Shown here: piece by piece, positions 37,991 through 50,800 of the stretch
Layout of the letters: every line of letters begins with the position of its first letter
Numbering within the stretch: position 1 is the stretch's first letter
Assembly: GCA_034670405.1 (NCBI GenBank)
Contig: JAXDDX010000188.1
Span: forward strand, 558,001 to 622,000
Length of the DNA: 64,000 bases
Source: Hoplostethus atlanticus
Lineage: Eukaryota > Chordata > Actinopteri > Trachichthyiformes > Trachichthyidae
Direction of reading: 5' to 3'
Made by a program: the position numbers and the translations under genes
Notes under the pieces: model-generated
Database searches by the model: none
Told to the model about the DNA's origin: nothing
Seen by the model: the letters and a program-made list of their open reading frames with translations, nothing else

Positions 37991-39689
37991 TGGCTTATGA
38001 CAGAGCTGTGCTGGTCCAGCAATTATGTCCAGAGGATTCATTTTAACCTCAGTCAAGAGTGGCAAGAGTTTGCTTTATTGCTGTCCAATCACTCTTTCTC
38101 TGGAATTGTTATATGGCTGTAACTTTTTTATCCATTCCTAAAGAGCCTCTCTGCCACACCCTCCTTTGACCGTGAGCAGTTTCTAAGAGCTTTAGAGTTG
38201 TTCAATTTAACACCTTTATTTCACGGTTATAAAAAAAGGGTGATAAACAGAAAATTTATAGATTAGAAAAATGAGAAGTGCGGTGTGAAAATACTGCCTT
38301 TTCTGTGCCCTTTCCAACAAGACTTCCCACACAATGTACAGGAATAATTTCACTGTATTCAATGTGAGAACAGCTTTGAGTCCATTACACTTTCATCCCT
38401 TCTACAATGTGTCAGAAACATCACAACGGATGCCTAAATGCTTAAACACTTCAAAGATTTCAATCCAAAAGACTAAATATCCTTTTTGATAAAACAAAAA
38501 AATATATTAAAAAAATATTAAAATAAAAAAATATTTTGTATTCAATGGTCTTTAGTTAGCTAATAGCCTATCTAATTCTTCTTCCATGCAAGCAATATTT
38601 TTAAGAGTAGGTGTCATATTTTTTTTATTGTTTATATCTCTTTAACATGACACTCTTGTACATTTTGAGTGTTTCATTTATCTGGTAATATCAGACAACT
38701 AATTCAATCTGAATTGAAATGAGCAGCCATGAAGGTAAAATGGTACTGTAATAACAATGGAGCTCAAATAAAAGAGAACTGTTAACTTGTGAGCTCAAAA
38801 ACTCCTTTCCAGCATCATCACACTTAAAATTAAAAATATAAAATATATTATATTATATAAATAAAATATAAAAAAAACAAAAAATCCTAAAGTTGCTGAG
38901 ACATTTAGAGTCTACAAACCCCATTTTCCTCTATTTCCCCCCATTTTGCAATACAATTGTTGCAGGCACAACATGAATATAACCTTCAATTTTCTATCTG
39001 ACAATCTTTTTGACAGATAGAAGTTATGTGAGAATTTAGAGAATATATTGGGAAACACAATATCTCCCGTCATACTTCTGTTCGCTAAGTCATTGCTAGC
39101 CTGTGTGATTTAGAGTGACACCCTGACATTTTCTCAAAGTCAAGTTCAAATTGCATCCCCCTGAAATATTGTCATGCAAAACATAAACACACATAGAGAT
39201 GCAATGATATATGTTACATAAACAAGACAATACAGACCTGTGTGCAACAATGAATGTTAAAAACACTGTTGTGAGGTGGGGTTAAATAAAATATATGGGT
39301 CTGTAATTGTTTACCTTTGATATTGTGCTATATATTCAGTAGATGTTTGCAAAAATTGTTTCAGTTTCGTGTTACTGTCAAGTAACATCATATCTGGCGT
39401 AAGGATTCATCTATTTCATGGACTTTGGAAAACAAAACATTTTTCACCAAGTTCCCACAACAGTCACCAGCATTTATAAATTTGTTTTCAATCAGACTCG
39501 TCTTGGTCTCGGCCACTATTGGATGTTGACTTGACTTGACTTGAAACAAAGAAGTCCGGGTAATGTTACCACTGGCTGCTACCTCTTCAAGCAGAATTAT
39601 GGTAAAGTTAGTTACGGTTTGTAATATAAATTCTTTATCTAGAAACACTATTCAAGTTTAAGTTGATTTGTGAATTGCTATAAGTATTG

Positions 39690-41010
39690 CGCTGTCATGT
39701 GGGTAGAAGCAAAATTGTGTCAGGCCATCACAATGCTAACAACATTTCAGCAGCTTTTGATGAGATATTGGATGCATACAAGTGATAGAGTAGACTTCAT
39801 AATAACAGACAATGCATCAATGTGCTTTTAAAGTAGCAATGACACAGTACTGACAGTGAAGATGACATGGGGGGGGGGGGGGCTTAGATAACGAAGAAAT
39901 GTACTAAAGTAATGTAATAAAGACTGCACTATTTATGCAAGGCAGAGGCTGTCATGTTTTGCGCACAGTCTCCAGCTTGTTGTAGGGGACGGGATAAAGG
40001 AGGTTCAGTGCATTTCACAAGCAATCTCAGTGTCAAAGATGGCAACTCGACTGCACAGCAGGACAATCTTTAAGGAAATCTTTGAGAAAGTGGCAGTGGC
40101 AGTGGCAAACCTATTCCTGTTGCAAATGTAACATGCTGAAATGCAGAATTTAAGTGCAGGTTACTGAATTGGACCACATTGCTGCATGGACTTGTCATCT
40201 TCACAACAAGAGAATGGGGCCAACTGAATGAGCTTTGCCTTGTTCTCGGAACATTTGCTAAAGCCACTGAGCTAACAGAGGGGGATAAGGTCATCATCAC
40301 AACTGTGCTAGACTTAGTACACACTTGATCCAGATGGAGGCAAGAAAGAGTCTGTACAGGCCCTTGATCAGGGTTCTCCAAGAATCTCTCCAGAACAGAT
40401 TCTCAGGGATCTTTGTCAATGTCCTCCTATTGGTGGCTCTCAGCCAGGAGGAGCTATTTGGGCCACCAAATATACCTCCAAGCAGCAATTTTGGAGCCTC
40501 AGTTTTGTGTGAAATGGATTGATATGGACGTGCAACGACAATGGCAATGCTGCTGCTCCGAAAAGGTTCCGGAAAGAGCTCAGGGAGTCACTAATAGGTT
40601 AATGCGTTAATTACCAAGACTCCCTCTCCACCAGTATATGAAAAATGGCAATAATTATTTTTATCAATGGTGTTTGTTACTGACAACTTGATCATTAAAG
40701 CTAATGGAGGATGAGTGAGCAAATGCCTACTGGGGACCCCAGCAGTGCCAAAGTTCCCACGACTCCTGGCTCGATATCAAACGTGCAGGGAAAAGCAAAG
40801 TGCTCACGATGATGCAAGCATCTCCACCCAAGCCATCAAGTACTTTGAAGATATACAGAACTATGCAATAGAGGAGGATGCACTTATCTTCTGGTCCAAG
40901 ACCTATTAAAAGAGTGTTGAGTACAGGAGGACTCATTATGAGGCCCCACCACAAAACTGTTCTCTGCCCTTGTGTTCCTCAAGTGCAAGAATTATGTTGT
41001 TATATGATAT
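39690..41010 (+). mobile_element. Decayed hAT transposase, near full catalytic region
   Basis: Across changing plus-strand frames the order of hAT transposase blocks can be read. FDEILDAY and VDFIITDNAS (39740-39815) come first. LQLVVGDGIKEVQ, SKMATRLHSRTIFKEIFEK (39975-40090) and IPVANVTC follow. Then come REWGQLNELCLVLGTFAKAT, ELTEGDKVI (40210-40300), VLQESLQNRFSGIFVNV (40370-40425) and YLQAAILEPQFCVKWIDMDV (40472-40531). The C-terminal dimerisation part is YFEDIQNYAIEEDALIFW (40842-40896) and GGLIMRPHHKT (40928-40962). Many stops and frame changes show an old dead copy; termini were not found. Confidence 0.8.
39869..39882. repeat. G homopolymer
   Basis: Fourteen G in a row, inside the decayed hAT transposase region. 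Confidence 0.95.
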
Positions 41011-43784
41011 CTGTCTATAGTGTAGGTGGGGAGATAAGAGTGGAAAGACTGAAACCTGGGATCAGAATAGTCATGGTTCTACTTCCTCTCACTCTGCTAA
41101 CTTCTAGTGAATGAAAATATAGTCTATTCCTCCTTTTCCCCTGGAACCCCACTTAAGGACCCACCCAAGGTCCCTGAACCCCAGGTTGGCAACGAGTGCA
41201 CTAAAACATTGGCACCCTTTTTTAAAATTAGCCAGAAAGACTATGATGGAATAAATACACACATATTTAACAAGACATATTCTATGGTCAAAAATACATT
41301 TGCTCAGACAAATTGTCTGTTTCTTACTATCTTTTACAGCATTTCTGGCTTAGTTTTAAATATGCCAGGACCTCTGACTACATCTGTATAATACCATAAT
41401 GCACTAAAAATACATGCAAATGTGTGTATTATGCACTAAAAGATATGACATATTGCACCGACAAGATTATTTCTTATGAAATTATGAAATTGTAACATAC
41501 CTCCTATTTTTGGACAATAAAACCTGGGTAATTTGTATTGATCTAATGGTCTTAAGCTTTGAGAACAAGGACTACCAACATCCATGCTCACATCAGGTCT
41601 AAAACTGTTTTCTCAGGCACGTATTCAAATTGGATGAGGGATTTGGCTTCGGGGGTGATGCATAAGTAGCTTCTTATAAACATCCTCAAATAAAATAAGC
41701 CCTCCAGCTATTTTTCAAAAGCCCCGCAGCAGCTTGACTTTCACAGATAGAGGCCCCTTAGATCTTCTCTGGACAGCTTTTACATGGCCCCTTTTAAGTT
41801 TGTACGCTTGCCTTTTGGCAGATGGCAAAGTGAGGTGCGCTGAGCCCTGCATTCCAAGAGCACGGTGGTTATGATGAATTAAATATAAGAAAATCTCAGC
41901 CCAGCAGCCAATGAGAAGTATTTGTTTTATTAAAATGGTAGAAAATGCTGATTAAATTTTCATGCAGTGGCTGGCTTTTTCATGCAGCTGTTTTTGTTTT
42001 TTTTGCCTTCAATTTAGCGCTGAAAGGTGGTGACATGTTGTTCAAAGATTAAATAGGGACAGGGATAGCTGGAGTGATGAAAGGAGGAATTCCAGAAACG
42101 CCTTGGGTTCTGCATCTGCCAGGAAACTTTTAAAGGGCTGTATTTTTTTTTTTCAATGGAAACGATGAGTTCTCGTACATTCCCAGCAATGTGGACAAAT
42201 AAGCATGTTTTCATTTTCACAGCACTAATAGTTCTACATTTTAACTAAAAGGTAACACATTTCAAATGGGTTTTCAATAGTCACATAGCAATAGTAGCCA
42301 TGAACTGCGCTTCCCACCTTCCCACAAGCATCTGTCAGTTGTTGAAAAAAAATGTGATGCCTAGACTTTGGCTGCATGTTCACTGTTGACCTCTCTTTTT
42401 GCTGTTATTTTGCTGTTATTTTTAGTAATGCAGTGTTCCAGAAGGCACTTACAGCTTAACACGTTAGCCGTGTTCAGAGCGCCAAGCACTGAGTTGAAAA
42501 TATTTCAACTTTTAGCAAATGGGGGTGGGGGGGCACACTTCAAAAAGATTTTGATTAGTCTCATAGCAACAGCACTTCCCACATGCAGCTACCACAAGAG
42601 ATGCCTAGTGCACACAGGGGCTATAATGGGGATTATAACCCTCCTTGGGGACAACAATAGATCAAGTAGATGCATCCATGTATGGAGGCATGAACACATT
42701 TTTCATTTTATTTTATTTATACCACAATTAGTCCTCAATTTGAACAAATTACAGTATTTTAATTATTAAAAATTGCAACATTAAAATTAGAAATCAGAAT
42801 ATTGCACAATAATATTTTCCACCTGCATTATATATGAAATGGTCATTGTTCTGTGCTTTGCAGCATTTTGCCTAGTTATATTCTCTTATAAGCATTCCAA
42901 TATTATATAAAAACACTGGAATTTAAGGAAGATTTTGATTCACAGGACACAGTGTTTTCTTTCCTCAAAGAATAGTTGGTACAGAAATTCAGAATATTAG
43001 ACTGCTGTAGTTTGTTATATGGCATTTGTACATTTGATATTTGGTTAAGAGAAGAATTCATCTCCAAGGTATTAGAAATTTTGTAGCTCTCTGCTCATCC
43101 TTTGCCCTTTTTCCAATTAACTAAAAAACTTTTCCCCAACCCAAAAGTGCTGTTGCACTTCACAGGAAATCAAAAAAGTGTTAACTGTGCAAATAAAGAA
43201 TGTCATGTACTTGGACAAACTGCATCCATTACCTCAGTGTGCATGTGTCTAGGAGAAGAGCTATCACACTTCATATGCACAGTGCACGCTCGAGAACAAG
43301 AAAAACATGAATAAAACTTGATGATTTAGAACATGTGGACAGAAAATGGTCCCAATATGCAGAGCAGAGCAAAGATAAAATGATGTGCAGCTGCATTTGT
43401 TATGATGCTGCAAGATAGGCACAGAGATCAAATAATTCCTTAATTCATCATAAAAGGGAGGAAATGGGAAATGCCCCCCCGCGCACATATCACCGATTCA
43501 AGAAAAGTTCAACAGCCATGCTAATGTGATATTCTCCTCCATAAAATATGTGGGCTTGAAACGGTGTCAGGTGGGTGCACCCGAAAGCTTTTATCCCCGG
43601 TGACAAAATTATGGATGACAACACATAGCAAATGGTACTCATTGCATATACACGTGTCACGGGCGAGGGGAGGGGTGGGGGATGTAAAATATTGAAAGTG
43701 GCACTGACGCCGAGTGGAACATTTACTTTTCAGAAATGAAAATTTAATACCGCAATACTTGAGCACAATTTAGTTAACCTGGCT

Positions 43785-43808
43785 GGGGGGAGGGGAGGGG
43801 AAACTGGG
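43785..43808 (+). other. Potential G-quadruplex
   Basis: Four G runs in 24 bases (G6, G4, G4, G3 with short A or AAACT spacers) on the plus strand, the non-template strand's complement for pbx3. Sequence-only prediction. Confidence 0.5.
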
Positions 43809-45234
43809 TTAGGAGCAATGTTGAATTCATCAGCTGCCTCCTTTACGGTGGGACTCCGCATGTGCTTTACAAGCCCTCACAACGAGGAAATACATCAAGC
43901 CCCGATGCCCCCCCACGCTTTAAGAGGCTTTGACATTTATAGAGCGCTGGCTTGTCTCGCTTCTGTACCAGGGATGCATCACATAACTCTTTAGGTGAAC
44001 AATGAGACGGCATAAGGAATGTTAAGTCATATATACAAACCAAAACACTTCCACGTGTTGTTGTTTATTTTGTTTTTTTTAAATAAAGCTTTGACTTCAT
44101 GGGACGTCATTTTCAAACACTGTGTCAATGGAAAATCACAATTTTGACCTTGTTGCTGCTGCGGCGGTATTTTTTTAAGGGCTGTACTCTTAAGGAAGGA
44201 ATAAAATCCATAGAACTTGCTATGTTGTGACCCCAGTTCATAATTAGCAGAAACACGGCGAGCCTTAGCTCAGTACATTAAAAAGAACATATTGTTAGTT
44301 GTCTGAAACTGAAACTAGTGTGTAACCATTTCTGTGTAACAATTCTGTGTCTTTGACTCGATTGCCAGTCACTCCTAGACACCACAACAACATTTCACCA
44401 TCGCTGTTGAGCTGAATGAAGAAGCTAATGGGTGCTAGGATGCTAGGATGCTAATTGCGACACTAGTTGCTAAAGACGCTCATTAGCATAGAATATGTGT
44501 AGGGGGGAAAAACAATTACAGACAATTACAACACATTTTCAATTTCAACAATTGCAGATTATGTTTTCGTCTGGGGGAAAAGGCTTTCTGTTTTTTTGGT
44601 TTTCATCAAACAACATACTCAAACGTGTTTTTTGCGCTCCGCGAATTAGCAAAACCTGGAGGCGGCCACGAGGCAGATCGAGGTCAGCGTCATCTCCGAA
44701 CCGGCACGTCAAAAAATCCAGAGCGAATCGCCTGGCCGGGACTTAAACCGTAATGAAAGGTAGAAATTACAAGGCGTCATGGCGGACGGGAGGACATGCT
44801 CTGCTGCTTCCCAGCCATAACAGAGCAAGCTGCTGCCAGAGTGGAAGCAGCTCATACTATGCTTCAAGGAGCAACAGAAATCACATCAGGGTTTGTTTTT
44901 TTTTACTGCTAATGTTCACACTCTAGTCTATTTTCCGACCCACTGGCTCATAAGGTCCATCTCAACAGTTGTCGAAGAGCCACACAGCGGTCGCAAAACC
45001 CTCTAACGGGATACCTGTTGTTAAGGACTTGATGGCTTTGGAAGCGCGATGACACGCGACACACAGAATTCTTTCTTTAACATTCAGATATTGCCGTCGT
45101 TGTCAGCGTACACTTTACATAATGAACACGTGGACAGATTTATTCATCTCATTAGCTCTCTGTTTGATTGCCCTGAGACCGAATGCCCCCCCCCACACAC
45201 ACACACACACACAGGCTTAAGAACTGCTTACCTC

Positions 45235-45600
45235 CTCAATCTGAGCCGGCTGGTAAATCAACTTAATGATTTCAATTGCCCCCGCTTCACTTTATTACAA
45301 TCTAGGCTCACAATTGATTCGGCCAAATGCATACGCCGTGCCATTACGAATCCATGTGTTCGGCATAATGCAAATTTTCTGATGCTGCCCCTTGCAGCCG
45401 GAGAACATAGTAATTGGTTATACTGGGCTTGAGTATTATGAAAGTAAGCAGAGATCTCGGCCGACTTGCAGACCGCCGCATTGCTGTGCAAGTCGTCCTG
45501 TACCTCTTGAATTAGTGCTGAGAGATATTGCGCTCACACCGAGCTGACTTTCCTAGAGTAACGCCACTGTAATTAGCACACTGATGTGAACATATCTAGG
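45235..45600. promoter_or_regulatory. Candidate conserved non-coding element
   Basis: Repeat-free, compositionally balanced stretch with many homeodomain-type words (CTTAATGATTTCAATTG, CACAATTGATTCGG, GTAATTGG, GTAATTAGCAC) and an octamer-like TAATGCAAATTT near 45366. It differs from adjacent simple repeats and SINE-like DNA. Giant introns of developmental homeobox genes often hold such elements; conservation itself is not shown here. Confidence 0.33.
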
Positions 45601-45773
45601 ACAACTTCAAATATGCCCGGGGCTCAATTGTAGAAAGCTGCCAAAACACATAGAAAACCACCTCCATCATTTTTCTCCCTCAGCAAACATTTATGTAGCT
45701 GGGCTGCACACGACTGTCCTGAGAGACTTCTTGAAGTAATAAGACATGCTTGTGATCAAAACACCACAGGGGG

Positions 45774-46200
45774 GGTGGCAGGGTGATCAAGTGGTTACTG
45801 GAAGGACCTAGGTTCTATCCCACAACACCCGAGTATCTGCCTTGTGGAAGTGTCCTTCAGCGAGACACTGAACCCTCCCCCCACCACCACCACCACACAC
45901 AGACATCCCAGTGCCACTGCTCTGTAACTGACCCTGCACAGGACATTAAGGTGGCCTGATGGTTCAAGAAACCCTCCTGTAACTGGAAGGTCACACATTT
46001 TATCCTTGCCACAGCCAAAGTGCCCATTCATGTTGAAGTGTCCTTGAGCAAGGTGCTGAACCCCCTAACCTGTTACGGGGACACTGTTTCCTGCTGCCCC
46101 TGACCTCTGACCCCTCTGGCGGAATGGATAGATGTGTCTCCTCAGAGAAAAACGGTAAACGGTATGTCTCCAATGGATATGCAACAAAACAAATCCCTAA
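45774..46200 (+). mobile_element. Two tandem tRNA-derived SINE-like copies
   Basis: Copy 1 (about 45774-45935) has a box A-like GATCAAGTGG and box B-like GGTTCTATCCC, then GAAGTGTCCTTCAGCGAGAC and ACTGAACCCTCCCCCC. Copy 2 (about 45945-46200) has TGATGGTTCAAGAAACC, then GAAGTGTCCTTGAGCAAGGT and GCTGAACCCCC. The shared GAAGTGTCCTT..GC.AG block is typical of fish SINEs. No clear target duplications were seen. Confidence 0.6.
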
Positions 46201-46329
46201 ATACATGATAAATAAATAATATGGTATTCTAAAAGTCCTCCAAATATATTTCAAAAAATCTAGGGGCCTTGAAATGCAAAACAGCAAGTCAGAAAAAACA
46301 ATACACTGGAGTGACTCTAACCGCAAAAG

Positions 46330-46800
46330 TGTAGGTAGGGGAGACCGGGGCGCTGTGGAACAAGGGCACTTTGGGACAGACTAAAAATAGAACGTTTCCA
46401 TTGGTGAAACATGCTGTGTGGTGCCATGAAATCCCAGCTAGGACCGCCTCTTATCAGGTCTGTGAATCATTCAAAGCATGTTTCACCAACTACTGATTGA
46501 ACAATGAATCCTCGTCGCTGATTGGACGAGCTGTCTGTCAGTCTGGGTGAATAGGGAAACCCACTATACCCCAAAGCAACTACTGCAAACCTTCGGCCGC
46601 AAGGTTACAATTAACTGTTCACAACAATAAGGGTTTCTTCGTGAAGGTCTAGTATCGTTGACTACTTCTTCGCTCTTCTTCTACTGCTTTGAGCGCTGCA
46701 AAATAGCTACTTCTGTTCCTCCCAGACAGACAGACAGTTCGTCCAATCAGCGACAAGGAATCATTGTTCAATAAGTACCAACACTTTCCAGTTTATTTCA
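46330..46800. repeat. Inverted-repeat element starting GGGGAGACCGGGGC
   Basis: Starts with GGGGAGACCGGGGCGCTGTG, a phrase seen at ends of fish repeats. It holds a 52-bp inverted pair (46497-46548 and 46721-46772, about 90% complementary, including GTCGCTGATTGGACGA) around a 172-bp spacer. A second perfect 14-bp pair, TTGGTGAAACATGC, is at 46401-46414 with its complement at 46477-46490. Probably a foldback or MITE structure; no transposase present. Confidence 0.6.
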
Positions 46801-47155
46801 CATTAATATGCTGTGTTTTCTGATTTGCTCATTTGTTTTGCACTTCAGGGCCACCGTAAGATTCACTTTTCTCCATTTTCAATGTATTTCTAAAGTCACT
46901 GTTCTAGAGTCCACAACTGCTAGTTGATTCAGTCGTTATTAATTTCCTCTAGCCCATAATTAACACCTGATCATGGTCTATAACTATGACCTACGATACA
47001 TACATACAATTTATAAATTACATATAAAAGCATAATAAGAGTTAACACAGTTAACAAAATGCTAGACATGAATTAAAAAAGGTTTGCATAAAAATAAAAG
47101 AGACGACTATTAACAAAAAGTTAAACGCATAAAAATCCCTTAAATTAACACAACC

Positions 47156-47157
<2 letters not shown>

Positions 47158-47214
<57 letters not shown>
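47158..47214. repeat. (CA)n microsatellite
   Basis: About 28 CA units, the longest dinucleotide run in the window. Confidence 0.95.
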
Positions 47215-47216
<2 letters not shown>

Positions 47217-48872
47217 CCTTACTGTGGTGGTCCCTAAACACTTTTTAACATTTGTTTACATGGTTACTAGGCAAACACTCCTCCTGCTTGCATCCAGCTC
47301 ACACAATTGCACTTCTTATGATTTAAACCTTTATACCCCAAACGCCGTACTGAACATCTTTGCAAATTTTTTTTACGATATACGTTTAAAAATATATATA
47401 TATATATTGTCGGCATAGAAAACATAACTCCCTCTACAGCTTGAGACATTCATTCATCGTTTAGCTGCAATCCCACCACCAGGAATATATTCCCATATAT
47501 AGTGCATGCAACCATCACTCATGTATACTGTGGATGCATTTCCACACAATATTCAGCACCATCCCTACTGGTGTTGCAGGTTCCCAAAAGACCAGTCACA
47601 GTTAACACCCAAGCACACTATGCATGTCTGCGGCCACATAGTAAATACAATTTAAACCAAGCGTCTTTTGGTTATGGTGTTGCATTTTTTTTTAACTATT
47701 ACCCATGTTTCTCAGTTTCTCTGTGGCTTACTGGTGTTACACATATAATGCTGATACTGTAGTTGTGGCTTGTCATTATATATGCCAGTCTCCTCTACGC
47801 TCATGAAGACTGAAAGCGCCGCACTAAATATGTAAAATCGGATGGATCTAAGTGTGCAGAAGTTTTCTCTTTTACATACTTTATTGTACCTTCAAAAGAT
47901 CAACAAAGTGTTGTGTATTATATGTAACCACAATCAGTTGAAATACTACTGTGGATTTGGAGGAAAACATTACATTAAGAACATTACAATTCCTGATCGT
48001 GCATATTTGAACTTTACCCTTTAATGCATAAACTATTCAGGTCTGTCTGTTTTTTTGTAGCAGTATAACTCCCCCTGCTAATAATCTCCTATAGTGAATG
48101 ATCTGTTGTTAGTGCTGCTTCACCTAAGCACAGCCTTTTGCACAGTTGGGTTGGTATCTCTGTTACCACCCTGTAATCTTTCATCTTTACTTCAGACACT
48201 ACTGTGGTCCTTGCTATTGACCCTGAACCCATCTCTAGAATATGAATCATTTTGATTTTTGTTTAAACCTTGAGAGACATACTAAAAAGCTGGTTCAGAC
48301 ATGTTTTTACCGATTTAGGAAAGTTTCAAGGATTCAATTTGGGGTTTTTTTCAACAAACCTGAAAGACATACAACAACAACACCCTGTTCTCCTGTTTTT
48401 TCCACTGACAAGCTATGGCAAGGCTGTAAATAACCTGGCAGCAGAATTTCACACGATTTGTGCTATTTTATTTTTTCTACGTTTTCAAATTGGTTTTGAA
48501 GATTTTACTCATTATCATCTCAGTCATCATCATCTCAATCACTGCATGAAACACATTTTAGAGACAAACTTTACTTATTTAAATTTACTTTTTTACTTCT
48601 GTATTTGCGTATTTAATTCTTTTGTAAAACAGTTTGTAATTTGTCTGTTATTTTATATGGTTTATCTTGTCAACATTTATTATTGTTTTATTGACTGTTA
48701 AACACTTTGTAACTCTGTTTTGAGAAGTTATACACAAATAAAGTTTGCTTTTCTCCATAGAGACTCCCTACAGTTCCTACTTCACATACAGTGGATCTGT
48801 TTTCTTTGTAGATGCATTATTTCATGTGGTTGTGACTTATGTTTCGGTGTAAAATGCAGTTTCAGTGTTGGA

Positions 48873-48905
48873 GCGCATGGAGTGTAAATAAAACACTCCA
48901 TGCGC
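48873..48905. terminator. Perfect 13-bp hairpin with AAATAAA loop
   Basis: Arms GCGCATGGAGTGT and ACACTCCATGCGC around a 7-base loop AAATAAA. It could form a DNA cruciform or RNA stem-loop, or be a young inverted duplication. The terminator label is only the nearest category; no transcript end is shown. Confidence 0.25.
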
Positions 48906-49305
48906 ACACACACAGAGTATCACCAGCACAAGAATCAGCAAACAAAAACAAATTAAAGCCAATTAAAAAAATATAGTGTCTAAAATATTTAGTGTCTAAA
49001 ACACAGTTAAAAACACATGTCAGACACTGTGCAAGTATGTATACATAAATCCCATGGGCATATATGAATACTCAATCAATGCCACCAAGTGACACACACT
49101 ACCACAATCCTCATGTTTTTGTTGGATTTCATATGTAAATAATCACATTATTTTCTCAAAATGTAAGTCTAAAGGCAACATTTACATTTTGTGAAACTTG
49201 GGGGTACTTCGAGTATAGTTTATTATGAAAATGCTGCTAAAAACAGTTGGGTATTTATGACTCCACTTTTTAAGGCTCTAAATAGGTTTATTTGAAATAA
49301 CCTCA

Positions 49306-50076
<771 letters not shown>

Positions 50077-50273
50077 TTTGCCTGCGCTTCATCCAGACTC
50101 TGGTCGGTGATGGTCATTATCTGATGGAGAATATCCCCAATGTCCTGCTTTCTTCCGTCCCCGTCGGCGCCGTCGTGGATGTGAGGCAGCGGTAGTCCCA
50201 TGCCTCCCTGCGCCGGGTGTCCAGCCAGAGTCACGCCGCTCAGAGCCTGTATCATTCGGCCTTGCTCCTCCAT
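50077..50273 (-). CDS. pbx3: pbx3 coding exon 1 (start codon; PBC-A N-terminus)
   Basis: First coding exon of a PBX-class TALE homeodomain transcription factor, a nuclear protein that binds DNA with HOX and MEIS/PREP partners. It gives residues 1-65 plus two bases. It starts [11 protein letters not shown] and contains [17 protein letters not shown] and the PBC-A stretch [14 protein letters not shown]. The start ATG (50273) has purine at -3 and G at +4 and aligns with the family start; the frame is also open upstream. The donor reads GCAAA/GTTCGT, and the split AA-G codon is completed by the next exon. PBX3 rather than PBX1 is supported by the GGM..P..H..GADGDG pattern here, KKCSITVSQ in exon 5 and [20 protein letters not shown] in exon 6. 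The first 35 residues differ from mammalian PBX3 at several positions, so this may be the more diverged teleost copy; I cannot decide a versus b. Confidence 0.93.
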
Positions 50274-50800
50274 GTCTGCCGCAGCACAATCAATGCGCTT
50301 CCCTTTTCGGACGCACGCCGCGAGAGAGGGAAAAAAAATATCGGCTTTTACGGCCGCAATTTTGCCCGATAAGAGAGCACGCATGAAAAGGAGAGAATGC
50401 AAAAACAGAATCGAGGTGAAATAAATAAATAAATGAAAAGGATGTACAGTGAGAAAGAGGTTGAGGCTATGTCCGACTCCACCATGTGCAAAAAAAATAA
50501 AATAAAAAATCTCTTCTGAGGTTGGTGTTCCGTTTTGCACTTTTCAACTCAAGTGCGCGCAGTGATGATGGACGGGTGGTTGTTTTCCTCCCCTGTCTAC
50601 GCCGTGCGAAAGGTCTTCTGGTACATGACACATGCGAGGGCAAGCGGTCGCTCCTCGCCGCGTTGCATCCGCGACCCGACTCCTGCCAGCTAACGGTATT
50701 CCCTGCGTGAACGGTGCGTTGGTATTATCCTCCAGTCTGGCTTCAAACTTCCAGGATCCCGTTGAAATCAACACCAGCAATTCAATGACAAAAATCCCGC
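50274..50800 (-). promoter_or_regulatory. pbx3: pbx3 5' UTR and promoter zone
   Basis: Immediately upstream of the pbx3 start codon, with raised GC and CpG at 50280-50350 and again at 50550-50720 (GCGGTCGCTCCTCGCCGCGT). No TATA box is placed convincingly, which is usual for CpG-type promoters of developmental genes. The transcription start is not determinable from sequence. Confidence 0.5.
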
